64,000 nt of DNA from Spirosoma validum (GTDB taxonomy: Bacteria; Bacteroidota; Bacteroidia; Cytophagales; Spirosomataceae): contig NZ_JACXAA010000004.1 of assembly GCF_014699035.1 (NCBI RefSeq), positions 372,001 through 436,000 of the forward strand, given 5' to 3'. A program made the translations under genes and the position numbers. The notes under the pieces are model-generated. The model was not told the DNA's origin. It saw only the letters and a program-made list of their open reading frames with translations, and made no database searches. Of the stretch, positions 52,231 to 60,985 are shown one piece after another (positions within the stretch are counted from its first letter, which is position 1; every line of letters starts with the position of its first letter).

Positions 52231-52541
52231 ACAATACGTTGTTAATTGTGCCCAACAGGAACTTATACCGTTTGCCGTCAATGTCGATCGTCAAACGGTA
52301 GAGAATAACGAGCCTTACTGCGAATCGACCTTTGGCTCAAAAAATCGATCTCTCATCTATTAAAGTGCTTACTTTTAACCCATTACGGCAAGCATCTATC
52401 CGACATCACTTCCGGTTGGCTTTGGCTTTCTGATTAGGAGAAGGCCTAGCGTACAATGGGGTTCTCCGGAAACAGCTTAGAATCGCATAAAAGTAAAAAC
52501 TCATTTATGATTTTTAGTCACGGGTTTAAACACAACGGCAA

Positions 52542-53354
52542 ATGAATCCGAACAAAGCATTATGGGAAAAGGGGGACTTCACCCAACTTGCCAAAACTAT
52601 GAGGGAAAGTGGCGAGGCATTGGTTGCCAAACTGGGCATTACGAAAGGGCTTAACGTACTTGACCTCGGTTGTGGCGATGGCACTACGGCCATACCGGAA
52701 GCCAAACTTGGCGCTACGGTCTTGGGAGTCGATATAGCCCGGAATCTCGTTGAAGCCGGAAACCGTCGGGCACAGGAAGAAGGACTGGCCAATTGCACCT
52801 TCCAGGAAGGGGATGCCACTGATTTACATGAATTGGCCGATGCGTCGTTTGATCTGGTCGTTAGCATATTTGGCGCTATGTTCGCTCCAAAGCCGTTTGA
52901 TGTGGCCAGGGAAATGGTTCGGGTCACTCGCCCGGGTGGACGGATAATTATGGGAAACTGGATTCCGGGCGACCCGACGTTGGTGGCACAAATACTGAAG
53001 ATCAGCGCGGCCTACACACCGCCACCACCAGAAGGATTTGTTAGCCCTATGTTGTGGGGTGTAGAAGACCATGTCGTAGAACGTTTCGAACAGGCGGGTG
53101 TGGCGAAAGAAAACATAACCTGCGTTAAAGATACCTTCACGTTCAACCCTCCTTATGCACCCGCTGTATTCGTCGAAAAATTCAAGCACTATTACGGTCC
53201 CACCATGAACGCGTTTGAAGCCGCGGAGAAAAATAATAAAGCTGAGGAGCTACAACGTGAATTAACCGCTTTGTTTGAGAGTCAAAACAAAAGCGCAGAC
53301 AAAAACACTACGTCCATACCGGCTACGTACCTAAGAGTGACTGTATTGCGCTGA
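52542..53354 (+). CDS. Class I SAM-dependent methyltransferase
   Basis: A 270-residue methyltransferase. SAM motif I is LNVLDLGCGDGTTAIPEAKL, the acidic end of strand 2 is LGVDIARNLVEAG, and motif II/III are EGDATDL and FDLVVSIFGAMFAP, followed by MVRVTRPGGRIIMGNWIPGD. The pattern fits the UbiE/COQ5-like small-molecule methyltransferases. The substrate is unknown. It stands alone between a pirin gene and an oxidoreductase gene. Confidence 0.88.
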   Translation: MNPNKALWEKGDFTQLAKTMRESGEALVAKLGITKGLNVLDLGCGDGTTAIPEAKLGATVLGVDIARNLVEAGNRRAQEEGLANCTFQEGDATDLHELADASFDLVVSIFGAMFAPKPFDVAREMVRVTRPGGRIIMGNWIPGDPTLVAQILKISAAYTPPPPEGFVSPMLWGVEDHVVERFEQAGVAKENITCVKDTFTFNPPYAPAVFVEKFKHYYGPTMNAFEAAEKNNKAEELQRELTALFESQNKSADKNTTSIPATYLRVTVLR

Positions 53355-53382
53355 TAATCAGATTTAAGTTTCGGGCGCTACG

Positions 53383-54405
53383 TTACCGCTCTGCTGACTG
53401 GTAAATCCGTTCTACGATTTCCTGTAAAACAGCACCCTGTTCGGCGGTGCAAACGGTTGAGGGCTTACCCTGGCAGGCATCCAGAAAAGCTGCGGTGTTT
53501 TTTAGCTGTATATCAACGTCTTCCAGATAGGGGAACTGTACGTCGGCCAGCTCGCCCGCCAGTTCGGTGTGAAGCGAAAAGGGAAACAGCTTCACACCCC
53601 CTTTGCTGCCAAAAACCTCCAGATTGCGGTCCCGCTCGGCCTGCATATTGAGCGCAAACGAAGCCGATAGAATAATGGACGCTTTAGTTGAAAACGATAG
53701 ATAGGCCGTAGCGGCATCTTCTACCTCAAACGTTGATGGATTCCAGGAACCTAACAACCCTTTACCGCCCGCCTTACCGATGAAATCGTACGTATTTCCC
53801 AGAACTTGATCGGGTGTGGGATAGCCAAGTGCATACAGCGCCAGATCGAGAACGTGAACACCCAGATCCATCAGAGCGCCACCGCCCTGCATGGTCTTGT
53901 CCGTAAAATAACCCCATCCCGGAATCCCGCGTCGACGAAGGAAATTAGCCTTGATGTGATAGATATCGCCCAGCAAACCGTCGGCTTTGCAGCGCATCAG
54001 TAATTCCCACTCGCTGGTTTGCCGAAGCTGAAAATTATAGGCTAACGTCAAGCCTTTTTGAGCGGCTAAATCAGCCATTTCCCGAGCGTTCTGTGCGATC
54101 AACGCTGGTGGTTTTTCGCAAAAAACGTGGCAAGTATGGTCCAGTGCTTCCATCGCCTGCGGGTAATGGAGGTTATTAGGCGTGCAGATAACCGCTACGT
54201 CCGGCGCACACTGCTGATACATCGTACCCGTATTGTCAAAAGCGTTGGCGATGCCGTGTTTGTCGGCCAGAGCCTGGGCTTTGGTGAGGTCGCGGCTACA
54301 AACGGCTATAATTTCTACCTGATCAGCCAGCTGTTTAAGAGCCGGGATATGGTTAGTATCCGCAATGTTTCCTCCGCCAATGATGGCTGCTTTGAATCTG
54401 GACAT
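53383..54405 (-). CDS. Gfo/Idh/MocA-family NAD(P)-dependent oxidoreductase
   Basis: A 340-residue dehydrogenase. The nucleotide fold is FKAAIIGGGNIADTNHIPAL, with the signature CHVFCEKPPALIAQNAREMA (the EKP motif with its conserved Lys). The C-terminal substrate domain has GGGALMDLGVHVLDLALYAL, where the conserved Asp and His of the active site are likely. Sugars or cyclitols are usual substrates in the family. ATG 54405 gives the expected N-terminus; the frame runs 9 codons further upstream. It is divergent from glycerate kinase with a 71-nt gap. Confidence 0.92.
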   Translation of the reverse strand: MSRFKAAIIGGGNIADTNHIPALKQLADQVEIIAVCSRDLTKAQALADKHGIANAFDNTGTMYQQCAPDVAVICTPNNLHYPQAMEALDHTCHVFCEKPPALIAQNAREMADLAAQKGLTLAYNFQLRQTSEWELLMRCKADGLLGDIYHIKANFLRRRGIPGWGYFTDKTMQGGGALMDLGVHVLDLALYALGYPTPDQVLGNTYDFIGKAGGKGLLGSWNPSTFEVEDAATAYLSFSTKASIILSASFALNMQAERDRNLEVFGSKGGVKLFPFSLHTELAGELADVQFPYLEDVDIQLKNTAAFLDACQGKPSTVCTAEQGAVLQEIVERIYQSAER

Positions 54406-54476
54406 GGTTGTCAGAAGTTGATAAACGGACAAGTTTACTGACTTACCTGCTAACTTGCCAGCTCAAACGAATCAGT

Positions 54477-55592
54477 ATGAAAATTTTACTTGCCCCTGAT
54501 AAGTTTAAAGGCTCACTAACAGCCTCGGATGTTTGTAAGGCGATGACAGAGGGGATTCAGTTAGCTGATAAATCCGCTGAGATTGTGGCCGTACCGATGG
54601 CTGATGGGGGCGAAGGTACCGCTGACGTACTGACGCAGTCGACCGATGGAATCTGGCATACCGTTACGGTGCAGGACCCGTTGGGACGCCCTGTTCAGGC
54701 GGGCTACGGAATCTCGGGCGACGGCACTACGGCCTTTATCGAAATGGCTCAGGCATCGGGTTTGCGATTGTTGACGTCGTCGGAATTTGATCCGTTCACC
54801 GCCAGTACGTTCGGAACCGGCGAGTTAATCCAACAGGCGATTGAACACAGTGTTGAGCATATTGTACTGGGTATTGGGGGGAGTGCTACCAACGATGCCG
54901 GAACGGGCATGGCGGCTGCTCTGGGCTGGCGTTTTCTGAATCAATCAGGTCAGGAAATACGACCCTGTGGCGGTAATTTAGGCCAGATTTATACGATTGA
55001 GCCGCCTGTTCAGACATGGCATGGAACGGTGGAAGTCGCCTGTGACGTAACCAATCCTCTTGTAGGCCCGCAAGGTGCTACGTTCATCTATGGGCCGCAG
55101 AAAGGGGCAAAACCAGTTGATTTGCCTGTACTCGATGCCGGTATGAAGCATTGGGCGAACATAGTACTGGCTCAGTTTGGTATAGATTTATCCGATATGC
55201 CGGGTGCCGGTGCTGCTGGCGGGTTAGGTGCTGGTGCCGTGCTCTTTCTGAAAGGGCAACTCACCGAAGGTGTTAATCTGCTGATGAAACACACACGGCT
55301 GGCCGAACAACTATCCGGGGCAAATCTGGTGCTTACGGGCGAAGGACGTATCGACAATCAGACCTTGCAGGGAAAATTAATTGCGGGAATCACTCGGTTA
55401 GCCCGCGGACAAAACATTCCGGTAGTGGCACTTTGCGGTTCGTTACAGCTTACGCCAGCCGAACTCACTACGTTAGGATTAACCAGCGCATTTTCCATTA
55501 TGCCCGGCCCCGCCAGTTTAGACGATGCGCTGGCTAATGCCGCAGAGTACGTAAAGCGAACAACTTTTCAGATAATGCAACTAATCCGGTAA
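54477..55592 (+). CDS. Glycerate kinase (GlxK/GarK family)
   Basis: A 371-residue glycerate kinase of the PF02595 family, making phosphoglycerate from glycerate and ATP. Visible are MKILLAPDKFKGSLTASDVC, VPMADGGEGTADVL, GTGELIQQAIEHSVEHIVLG with IGGSATNDAGTGMAAALGW, GAAGGLGAGAVLFLKG and VLTGEGRIDNQTLQGKLIAG, all of them family hallmarks in order. The start at ATG 54477 aligns with the family N-terminus; the frame extends 23 codons upstream without similarity. Whether the product is the 2- or 3-phosphate cannot be read from the sequence. Confidence 0.94.
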   Translation: MKILLAPDKFKGSLTASDVCKAMTEGIQLADKSAEIVAVPMADGGEGTADVLTQSTDGIWHTVTVQDPLGRPVQAGYGISGDGTTAFIEMAQASGLRLLTSSEFDPFTASTFGTGELIQQAIEHSVEHIVLGIGGSATNDAGTGMAAALGWRFLNQSGQEIRPCGGNLGQIYTIEPPVQTWHGTVEVACDVTNPLVGPQGATFIYGPQKGAKPVDLPVLDAGMKHWANIVLAQFGIDLSDMPGAGAAGGLGAGAVLFLKGQLTEGVNLLMKHTRLAEQLSGANLVLTGEGRIDNQTLQGKLIAGITRLARGQNIPVVALCGSLQLTPAELTTLGLTSAFSIMPGPASLDDALANAAEYVKRTTFQIMQLIR

Positions 55593-55651
55593 ATGGTTAT
55601 TGGCCAATTCTGCGTTTTTACTAGTAGAAAAATAACCGCCAAATTTTGTGA

Positions 55652-55668
55652 TATTTTGCAGTATGGAT
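55652..55668 (+). promoter_or_regulatory. -7-like box directly before the dCMP deaminase start
   Basis: TATTTTG at 55652-55658 (one base shorter than TAnnTTTG) ends 5 nt before ATG 55663. The same spacing and the 14-mer TTTTGCAGTATGGA occur at the aminotransferase start at 35256. It suggests a transcript beginning at or very near the ATG. Confidence 0.4.
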
Positions 55669-56205
55669 AGTACAAACGTTGTTAACAAGTCGGCTCCACA
55701 GGCTAAACCACACTTCGATGATATTTTTATGGATTTAGCGGTGAACCTGGCAAAGCGATCCCATTGCATCAAGGCGCAAGTCGGCGCAGTATTGACCCGG
55801 GACACACGAATTATTTCCATTGGTTATAACGGACCACCGGCGGGCACACACAATTGCGACGAAGAATTTCCGGAGGTGGGCTGTCCGCGCGATTCGAAAG
55901 GGTCCTGTTCGCTGGCGTTACATGCCGAGCAAAACGCGATTCTGTATGCGGCCAAAAACGGTTCAGAAATTGAAGGCTCCACCATTTACGTAACGCTGTC
56001 GCCCTGCATCGCCTGCGCCCGAATTATTTACAGCATGAAGATTGCCCGGGTCATTTATTTGCATTCCTACGCTGAATACAAGGGCATTGCTTCCGACGAA
56101 GGGGTTGACTTCCTTCGCCGATTTGGGGTGACGGTCGAGCGATACGTTTCCGGAGGGAGCACTACGTTGTTGTCTGAGCCGCCGATGTCAATGCAAACAC
56201 GATGA
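55663..56205 (+). CDS. dCMP deaminase
   Basis: A 180-residue zinc deaminase of the deoxycytidylate deaminase type, supplying dUMP for thymidylate synthesis. The catalytic motif is LHAEQNAILYAAKNG (zinc His and proton-shuttling Glu), and the other zinc ligands are in LSPCIACARIIYS. The longer Bacteroidota signature FDDIFMDLAVNLAKRSHCIK and IGYNGPPAGTHNCDEEFPEV with GCPRDSKGSCSLA are also present. The start is ATG 55663. The stop overlaps the next start by 4 nt. It is the first gene of a coupled three-gene operon. Confidence 0.93.
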   Translation: MDSTNVVNKSAPQAKPHFDDIFMDLAVNLAKRSHCIKAQVGAVLTRDTRIISIGYNGPPAGTHNCDEEFPEVGCPRDSKGSCSLALHAEQNAILYAAKNGSEIEGSTIYVTLSPCIACARIIYSMKIARVIYLHSYAEYKGIASDEGVDFLRRFGVTVERYVSGGSTTLLSEPPMSMQTR

Positions 56206-56807
56206 ATATTCTGGCGCATGGGTACCTGTCTGGCCGAAACACAGAATTACTCATCGGAAACTTTATCGGTGATTTTATTAAGGGTGATCCGGCCAGCGCG
56301 CGCCATGATCTGACGCCCGGCGAAATCGCGGGGGTTCGACTTCACCGCGCCATCGATACGTTTACCGATGCTCATCCCGACGTAGCCGCCGTGCGCGACC
56401 TGTTGCATCCACGTTGTCATAAGTATGCGGGTGCGGCTGTGGATATTTTTTTCGATCACTTTCTGGCCGCTAACTTTCAGGCGATTACGGGTGAACCCTT
56501 TCCCGTATTTGTGTCGTATTTCTATCAGGCCTTGCAGGACAACGTAGTACGGCTTCCTGCATCGGCTATGCGTATGGCCGATTATATGATCCGGCAGGAT
56601 TGGCTGACGAGTTATCAATATCTGGAAGGCATCGACCGTTCGCTGAAGGGCGTTTCCCGCCGAACCGTGTACCCATCGGGCTTAGATACGGCCATTGAGG
56701 ATTTAGAACAGTATTACGATCAGATTTACAGCCATTTCACGTACTTTTGGACTGCCTTAGTCGAGCATATCCGACCCATACGTACTGCTTTAATCGCTAC
56801 TTTATGA
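56202..56807 (+). CDS. Acyl carrier protein phosphodiesterase (AcpH family)
   Basis: A 201-residue HD-fold protein of the AcpH/PF04336 family, which removes 4-phosphopantetheine from holo-ACP. The conserved core is MNILAHGYLSGRNTELLIGN, IGDFIKGD, GVRLHRAIDTFTDAHPDV and DIFFDHFLAANF, whose His and Asp residues hold the metals. Length and order are normal. Its first and last codons overlap the neighbouring genes by 4 nt (ATGA at 56202 and 56804), so translation is coupled on both sides. Confidence 0.9.
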   Translation: MNILAHGYLSGRNTELLIGNFIGDFIKGDPASARHDLTPGEIAGVRLHRAIDTFTDAHPDVAAVRDLLHPRCHKYAGAAVDIFFDHFLAANFQAITGEPFPVFVSYFYQALQDNVVRLPASAMRMADYMIRQDWLTSYQYLEGIDRSLKGVSRRTVYPSGLDTAIEDLEQYYDQIYSHFTYFWTALVEHIRPIRTALIATL

Positions 56808-57253
56808 ACCCGAAGAAAATAGCCTCCGCACTTGCCGTTCTTGTTGTCGTTGTCCTCACCGTCATTACGCAGATCAGCTGGAAAAATGCCGAGCCCTGGC
56901 GTCCGGATCAGTTAATGGAGCCTGCCGACCTGGCTACAGTTATCACCAGTTCGGATGCGAAAAAACCGCTGATCATCAGCATTGGACCGGCTGCTACGAT
57001 CAAGACGTCCGTAGGGGTTGGTCCCGCCAATGAAGCTGAGAACGTAGCGAAACTGGAAAAACTGCTGAGTAAGGAACCCAAAAACCGGGACATCGTAATT
57101 TACTGTGGATGCTGCCCATTTGCTAAATGTCCGAACGTCCGGCCAGCGTTTACGAAGCTCAACGAAATGGGCTTCAAGAACCACAAGCTGCTGAACATTG
57201 CCAAAAACTTAAAGACCGACTGGCTCGATAAAGGCTACCCCGCCATCGATTAA
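56804..57253 (+). CDS. Membrane-anchored or exported rhodanese-like protein
   Basis: A 149-residue protein with an N-terminal hydrophobic segment (ASALAVLVVVVLTVITQISW) followed by a rhodanese-like domain. The presumed active-site loop is IVIYCGCCPFAKCPNVRPAF. It holds four Cys in 10 residues, more than a standard rhodanese loop (C-x4/5-R), which could allow metal binding or disulfide chemistry. The end LKTDWLDKGYPAID is normal for rhodaneses. It is translationally coupled to AcpH. A longer frame starting at 56747 would overlap AcpH and is not preferred. The function in this operon is unknown. Confidence 0.8.
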   Translation: MNPKKIASALAVLVVVVLTVITQISWKNAEPWRPDQLMEPADLATVITSSDAKKPLIISIGPAATIKTSVGVGPANEAENVAKLEKLLSKEPKNRDIVIYCGCCPFAKCPNVRPAFTKLNEMGFKNHKLLNIAKNLKTDWLDKGYPAID

Positions 57254-57279
57254 GCAAAACCAGGCCACAATCATCAGTC

Positions 57280-57311
57280 AATAAAGGGAACCTAGCCAGG
57301 TTCCCTTTATT
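57280..57311. terminator. Perfect 14-bp hairpin terminator
   Basis: AATAAAGGGAACCT at 57280-57293 pairs perfectly with AGGTTCCCTTTATT at 57298-57311 around a 4-nt loop. It ends the dCMP deaminase operon and, in the other direction, overlaps the stop codon of the small minus-strand ORF at 57307. It could therefore serve both. Confidence 0.85.
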
Positions 57312-57453
57312 CGTCTATCAGGTCGTCCATCTGGCCGAACAGATCTCCTGCCGAAACAAGCCAGTTGTTGTCGAAGGCACCTTCGTCGCCCGTGAACATG
57401 TCGTCATCCTGTAAAAAATCGAGGTCAAGGGATTTACTACGTCCGGTTTTCAT
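57307..57453 (-). CDS. Small acidic 48-residue ORF divergent from the lantibiotic dehydratase gene
   Basis: The frame runs from ATG 57453 to TAA 57307 on the minus strand. The peptide starts MKTGRSKSLDLDFLQDDDMF and ends AGDLFGQMDDLIDE. About a quarter of the residues are Asp or Glu, with no Cys, three Ser and two Thr. A near-consensus box (CAACTTTG on the minus strand, 57478-57485) lies 25 nt upstream and a terminator hairpin overlaps its stop, so it looks like a real transcription unit. The position 222 nt from the dehydratase start raises the idea of a peptide substrate or partner. The lack of Cys argues against a classical lanthipeptide. No family recognised. Confidence 0.45.
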   Translation of the reverse strand: MKTGRSKSLDLDFLQDDDMFTGDEGAFDNNWLVSAGDLFGQMDDLIDE

Positions 57454-57477
57454 GGCATTCGCTGATTTAGTATGAAT

Positions 57478-57485
57478 CAAAGTTG
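57478..57485 (-). promoter_or_regulatory. Near-consensus -7 box for the small acidic ORF
   Basis: On the minus strand this reads CAACTTTG, one base from TAACTTTG. A TTG lies 23 nt further upstream (57509-57511). The rest of 57454-57674 is AT-rich and presumably holds the promoter of the dehydratase gene, for which no clear box is seen. Confidence 0.3.
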
Positions 57486-57674
57486 GCGCTAAACTCCAGC
57501 GTTCACTACAACTACAGGTTATAATTCATACCGCTTACTAACTATGTGAGACAAGCAGGAATGTTTATTAAAATTACATTAAGATAAACTTACACTTGTA
57601 TGATTAACTGAGTATTCCGGTATATTGAGGCTGTTTACGCTATATCCTGATTAGTATCTAATTGTGTGTAACTT

Positions 57675-60600
57675 ATGCGAAAATTAACCTCTACTAGTTA
57701 TTATCTGCTTCGTACGCCATTAAAACCAATCCATACATTAACACTTATCCAAGACGCTTTATCTGACTCAAACCTTACACAAACAGACGAATTAATAGGG
57801 CAACTCTGGGCTGATCCGGAGATACAGGAGGCCATCTACATTGCTTCACCGGAGTTTCATCAGGAAGTAGGCAAATGGCTTCAGCAGGACAATAAAGAGG
57901 GGGAGAAGGGACGGAAAATTCGTACATCATTTTACAAATACGTAACGCGGGCGTGTACCCGATCGACCCCCTACGGGTTATTTGCTGGCTGCGCCACGGG
58001 AACCATCACCGATGCGCCCACACAAGTACGTTTCGCCAACGAGCGTCTGACGCCTATCTCGCGCTTAGACATGCAGTACGTAGCTGAACTGACAGCTCAA
58101 CTCATTAACATCCCCGCCATTCGGAATCAGTTGCGGTTTTACCCAAATACCAGTCTTTACGCCGTCGGGGATACGTATCGATACCTGGAAAGCCGACCAA
58201 TGGATACGAACCGGCGTTATTTTCTCTCCGCCATTAAAAGCACGGATTACGTAACGACTATTCTGCAGGCGGCACAAACCGGACGAACGCTGGACGAGCT
58301 TAAAAACGAACTGCATGATCCCGATTTGACCGATGAACTCATTGTCGATTTTCTGGAACAGTTGGTTGATGCGCAACTGCTGGTCAGTGAGCTGGAACCG
58401 ACCGTAACGGGCGATGAGCCACTCGTTCGCTTGCTACGCCGGTTGAGCGAACTCGAAGAAACAGAGGCTGTAACGACGTGTATCCAAAAAATTCAGTCGC
58501 TGATAAAAAGCGAAGGTTCGTTGATGGAACGAGGTCCGCAGTTGCAGCAACTTATCACAACGAATTTTCCGGGCTGCTCGGGCAAAGATCTGCTTCAGAC
58601 CGATTTGTTTTTTGATACGCAGGCCAATACCCTCAACCAGCAGGTCGTGAACGATATTATTCGACAGGTTGAGCAGGTGTTGCCGCTGTGCCGTATCAGC
58701 CAGACGCCGAGTCTGGAAACGTTCCGACAACAGTTTTACGAACGCTACGAAGAGCAGGAAGTGCCGCTCTTGCTGGTTCTCGACAGTGAATCAGGTATTG
58801 GCTATGGTTCCGAAACTGGCGCGTCGACGGGATACATGCCTCTGCTCGACCGGCTGCAAATGCCGTCATCCTCAACGACCGACCTCAGCGGGGGCTTTTC
58901 CGTGAATAGTTTCAAATACCAGCGGCTGCGTCAACTACTGCGAACCGGAGCACCGGTGGTCACCCTGACGGACGATGATCTCGTTGTCATGAAAGAAGGG
59001 GATCTGGAATCGGTTGCACCCAGCGCCTATCTTTTCGGTACGTTACTGGCCGCTTCCGGCGCGACGGCTGATGCGGGTGATTATCAGTTTCTGCTCAAAG
59101 GGCTGATCGGCCCATCGGCGGCTACGCTTATGGCGCGGTTTTGCCACGGCAGCGAGGCACTAACGGAGCAGTTGAAAGCCAGTCTGGTGTCTGAAGAAGC
59201 GCACTACCCGGATGCCGTTCTGGCCGAGGTCGTGCATCTGCCCGAAGCACGGCATGGAAACATTCTTAGTCGCCCAACGCTACGTCCGTATGAGATTCCG
59301 TATTTGGGGCAGTCGTCGGTTGCGCCGGAGTATCAGATTCCGTTGAACGATCTGTTGGTATCGGTACGGAACGGACGTGTCCGGCTGCGCTCCCGGCGGC
59401 TGGGTCGGGAAGTGATCCCTCGATTGTCGTCGGCGCATAATACGCGAAATGGGGTGGCGGCTTACCAGTTTCTACACGATCTTCAATACCAGCAAACCTT
59501 AGCGCCGTTCCGATGGGATTGGGGCATGTTCAATGACGAGCCGTTTCTGCCCCGAATAGCGTATCAAAAGCTGATTCTGAGTCGGGCGCGCTGGCTGATC
59601 AAACGCGACGAATATGCCCAACGCCTGAAAAAAGCTGCTTCCGCTGACGCCTTGATTACCGAGCTACAAAGGGCATTGAACGTACCTGCCGAAGTCGTAC
59701 TGGCGCAGGGCGACAACGAGTTATGGTTACGATTAGATACCGAAATTGGTCGGCAGATTGTAGCCGATCAACTGCGACAGTCTGATGTTATGTTGTATGA
59801 GCATCTGCAAACGCCTGACCAGTGCTGGGTATCGGACGGGGTTGGGCAGTATGCCAATGAACTCGTCATTCCCGTTCAGCGTCCAGCCGTACTGGAATCG
59901 CCCGTAAAATCTGCCAATACGTCAAGGCCAATGGCTGCACCAACAGCTTCACTAACAGACGTAGTGAAACGCCAGTTTATACCCGGCAGTGAGTGGCTGT
60001 ACGTAAAAGTATACGGCGGGGCCAAAACGCTGGATATATTACTAACGCAGGTGATCTACCCCCTGACGACCCAGATGACGCAGATTGGTCTGATCGATCA
60101 GTGGTTCTACGTCCGGTACAACGACCCCAACTCGCATCTGCGCCTGCGTTTTCACCACAAAACCCAACCGACGTTCTGGATCACCATGCTACAGGCGTTA
60201 CAGATGCATCTTAATCCGTACGTGAACGAAGAAACGGTAGTTTCGATCCAGACCGACACGTATCGGCGGGAACTTGAACGCTACGGAGCCGCCAACATGC
60301 TGGCCAGTGAGCAGTTGTTTCATCAGGATAGCGTTGCCGTTGTATCTATGCTGTCGCAGGTCGAAGCCGACGACGATGAAACGTATCGCTGGCTGATGGC
60401 ACTCCGGGGCGTCGATCAGTTGCTGACGGATTTTCAACTACCGCTGACCGATAAAAAAGCCCTGCTGGAACGACTGCGAGATCAGTTCTTTCGGGAATTC
60501 AATGGCAACGATACGTTGATGCGAAGTTTGAACGACAAATACCGCGAATCCCGTTCGCTGATCAATTACGTCTTTGGCGACGACAGCTCCGACGATAAGA

Positions 60601-60839
60601 TCAGGTATGCGAAAGCTTGTCTAGCAACTCGTTCGGAAAGCCTGCGCTCGCTGGTGCCAGCCATCGAGACGAATCTGGCTGGCATGGGCATGACAAAACA
60701 GGACGTACTGCCGCATTACATCCACATGTTTCTCAATCGATTGTTTATGTCCGAGCAGCGGTTGCATGAATTGATCATTTACCATTACCTGCTCAAACAC
60801 TACACCTCGGAACTAGCCCAGCAACGTCAGACTGCCTAA
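57675..60839 (+). CDS. Full-length lantibiotic dehydratase (LanB-like)
   Basis: A 1054-residue class I lanthipeptide dehydratase-like protein. These use glutamyl-tRNA to glutamylate Ser/Thr of a precursor peptide and then eliminate glutamate to give dehydro-amino acids. The N-terminal (glutamylation) part begins YYLLRTPLKPIHTLTLIQ and has the family motif YKYVTRACTRSTPYGLFAGC near residue 95. It continues through LRPYEIPYLGQSSVAPEYQI with LNDLLVSVRNGRVRLRSRR to about 740. The C-terminal elimination (SpaB_C / thiopeptide-type) domain begins near 770 (SEWLYVKVYGGAKTLDILLT) and has QWFYVRYNDPNSHLRLRFHH and LMRSLNDKYRESRSLINYVF. Both halves are present, so it differs from split or PEARL-type enzymes. 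No LanC cyclase, peptidase, ABC exporter or Cys-containing precursor lies in the surrounding DNA. Confidence 0.9.
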   Translation: MRKLTSTSYYLLRTPLKPIHTLTLIQDALSDSNLTQTDELIGQLWADPEIQEAIYIASPEFHQEVGKWLQQDNKEGEKGRKIRTSFYKYVTRACTRSTPYGLFAGCATGTITDAPTQVRFANERLTPISRLDMQYVAELTAQLINIPAIRNQLRFYPNTSLYAVGDTYRYLESRPMDTNRRYFLSAIKSTDYVTTILQAAQTGRTLDELKNELHDPDLTDELIVDFLEQLVDAQLLVSELEPTVTGDEPLVRLLRRLSELEETEAVTTCIQKIQSLIKSEGSLMERGPQLQQLITTNFPGCSGKDLLQTDLFFDTQANTLNQQVVNDIIRQVEQVLPLCRISQTPSLETFRQQFYERYEEQEVPLLLVLDSESGIGYGSETGASTGYMPLLDRLQMPSSSTTDLSGGFSVNSFKYQRLRQLLRTGAPVVTLTDDDLVVMKEGDLESVAPSAYLFGTLLAASGATADAGDYQFLLKGLIGPSAATLMARFCHGSEALTEQLKASLVSEEAHYPDAVLAEVVHLPEARHGNILSRPTLRPYEIPYLGQSSVAPEYQIPLNDLLVSVRNGRVRLRSRRLGREVIPRLSSAHNTRNGVAAYQFLHDLQYQQTLAPFRWDWGMFNDEPFLPRIAYQKLILSRARWLIKRDEYAQRLKKAASADALITELQRALNVPAEVVLAQGDNELWLRLDTEIGRQIVADQLRQSDVMLYEHLQTPDQCWVSDGVGQYANELVIPVQRPAVLESPVKSANTSRPMAAPTASLTDVVKRQFIPGSEWLYVKVYGGAKTLDILLTQVIYPLTTQMTQIGLIDQWFYVRYNDPNSHLRLRFHHKTQPTFWITMLQALQMHLNPYVNEETVVSIQTDTYRRELERYGAANMLASEQLFHQDSVAVVSMLSQVEADDDETYRWLMALRGVDQLLTDFQLPLTDKKALLERLRDQFFREFNGNDTLMRSLNDKYRESRSLINYVFGDDSSDDKIRYAKACLATRSESLRSLVPAIETNLAGMGMTKQDVLPHYIHMFLNRLFMSEQRLHELIIYHYLLKHYTSELAQQRQTA

Positions 60840-60985
60840 ATGTGGGCGAAATAGGTCAAATAAAGTTGCCGATAGATAAGATCTTATTCGAGCGAAAGCC
60901 CGGTATGGCTTATTTTGAGACGGTAACAATAATCAGCAGTGTGATGTCGCTGGGTTGACGTTGCGTTGCGCAGATTCTCTTCCTC

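Noticed and set aside
57454-57674. Search for a Cys-containing lanthipeptide precursor between the small acidic ORF and the LanB gene
   Set aside because: Every ATG on the plus strand closes within ten codons, and the minus strand offers only very short frames. None has a leader followed by Ser/Thr/Cys.
60905-60958. 17-codon ORF (MAYFETVTIISSVMSLG) just after LanB as a possible substrate peptide
   Set aside because: Too short, no leader region, no Cys, no promoter or conserved spacing; random ORFs of this size are expected.
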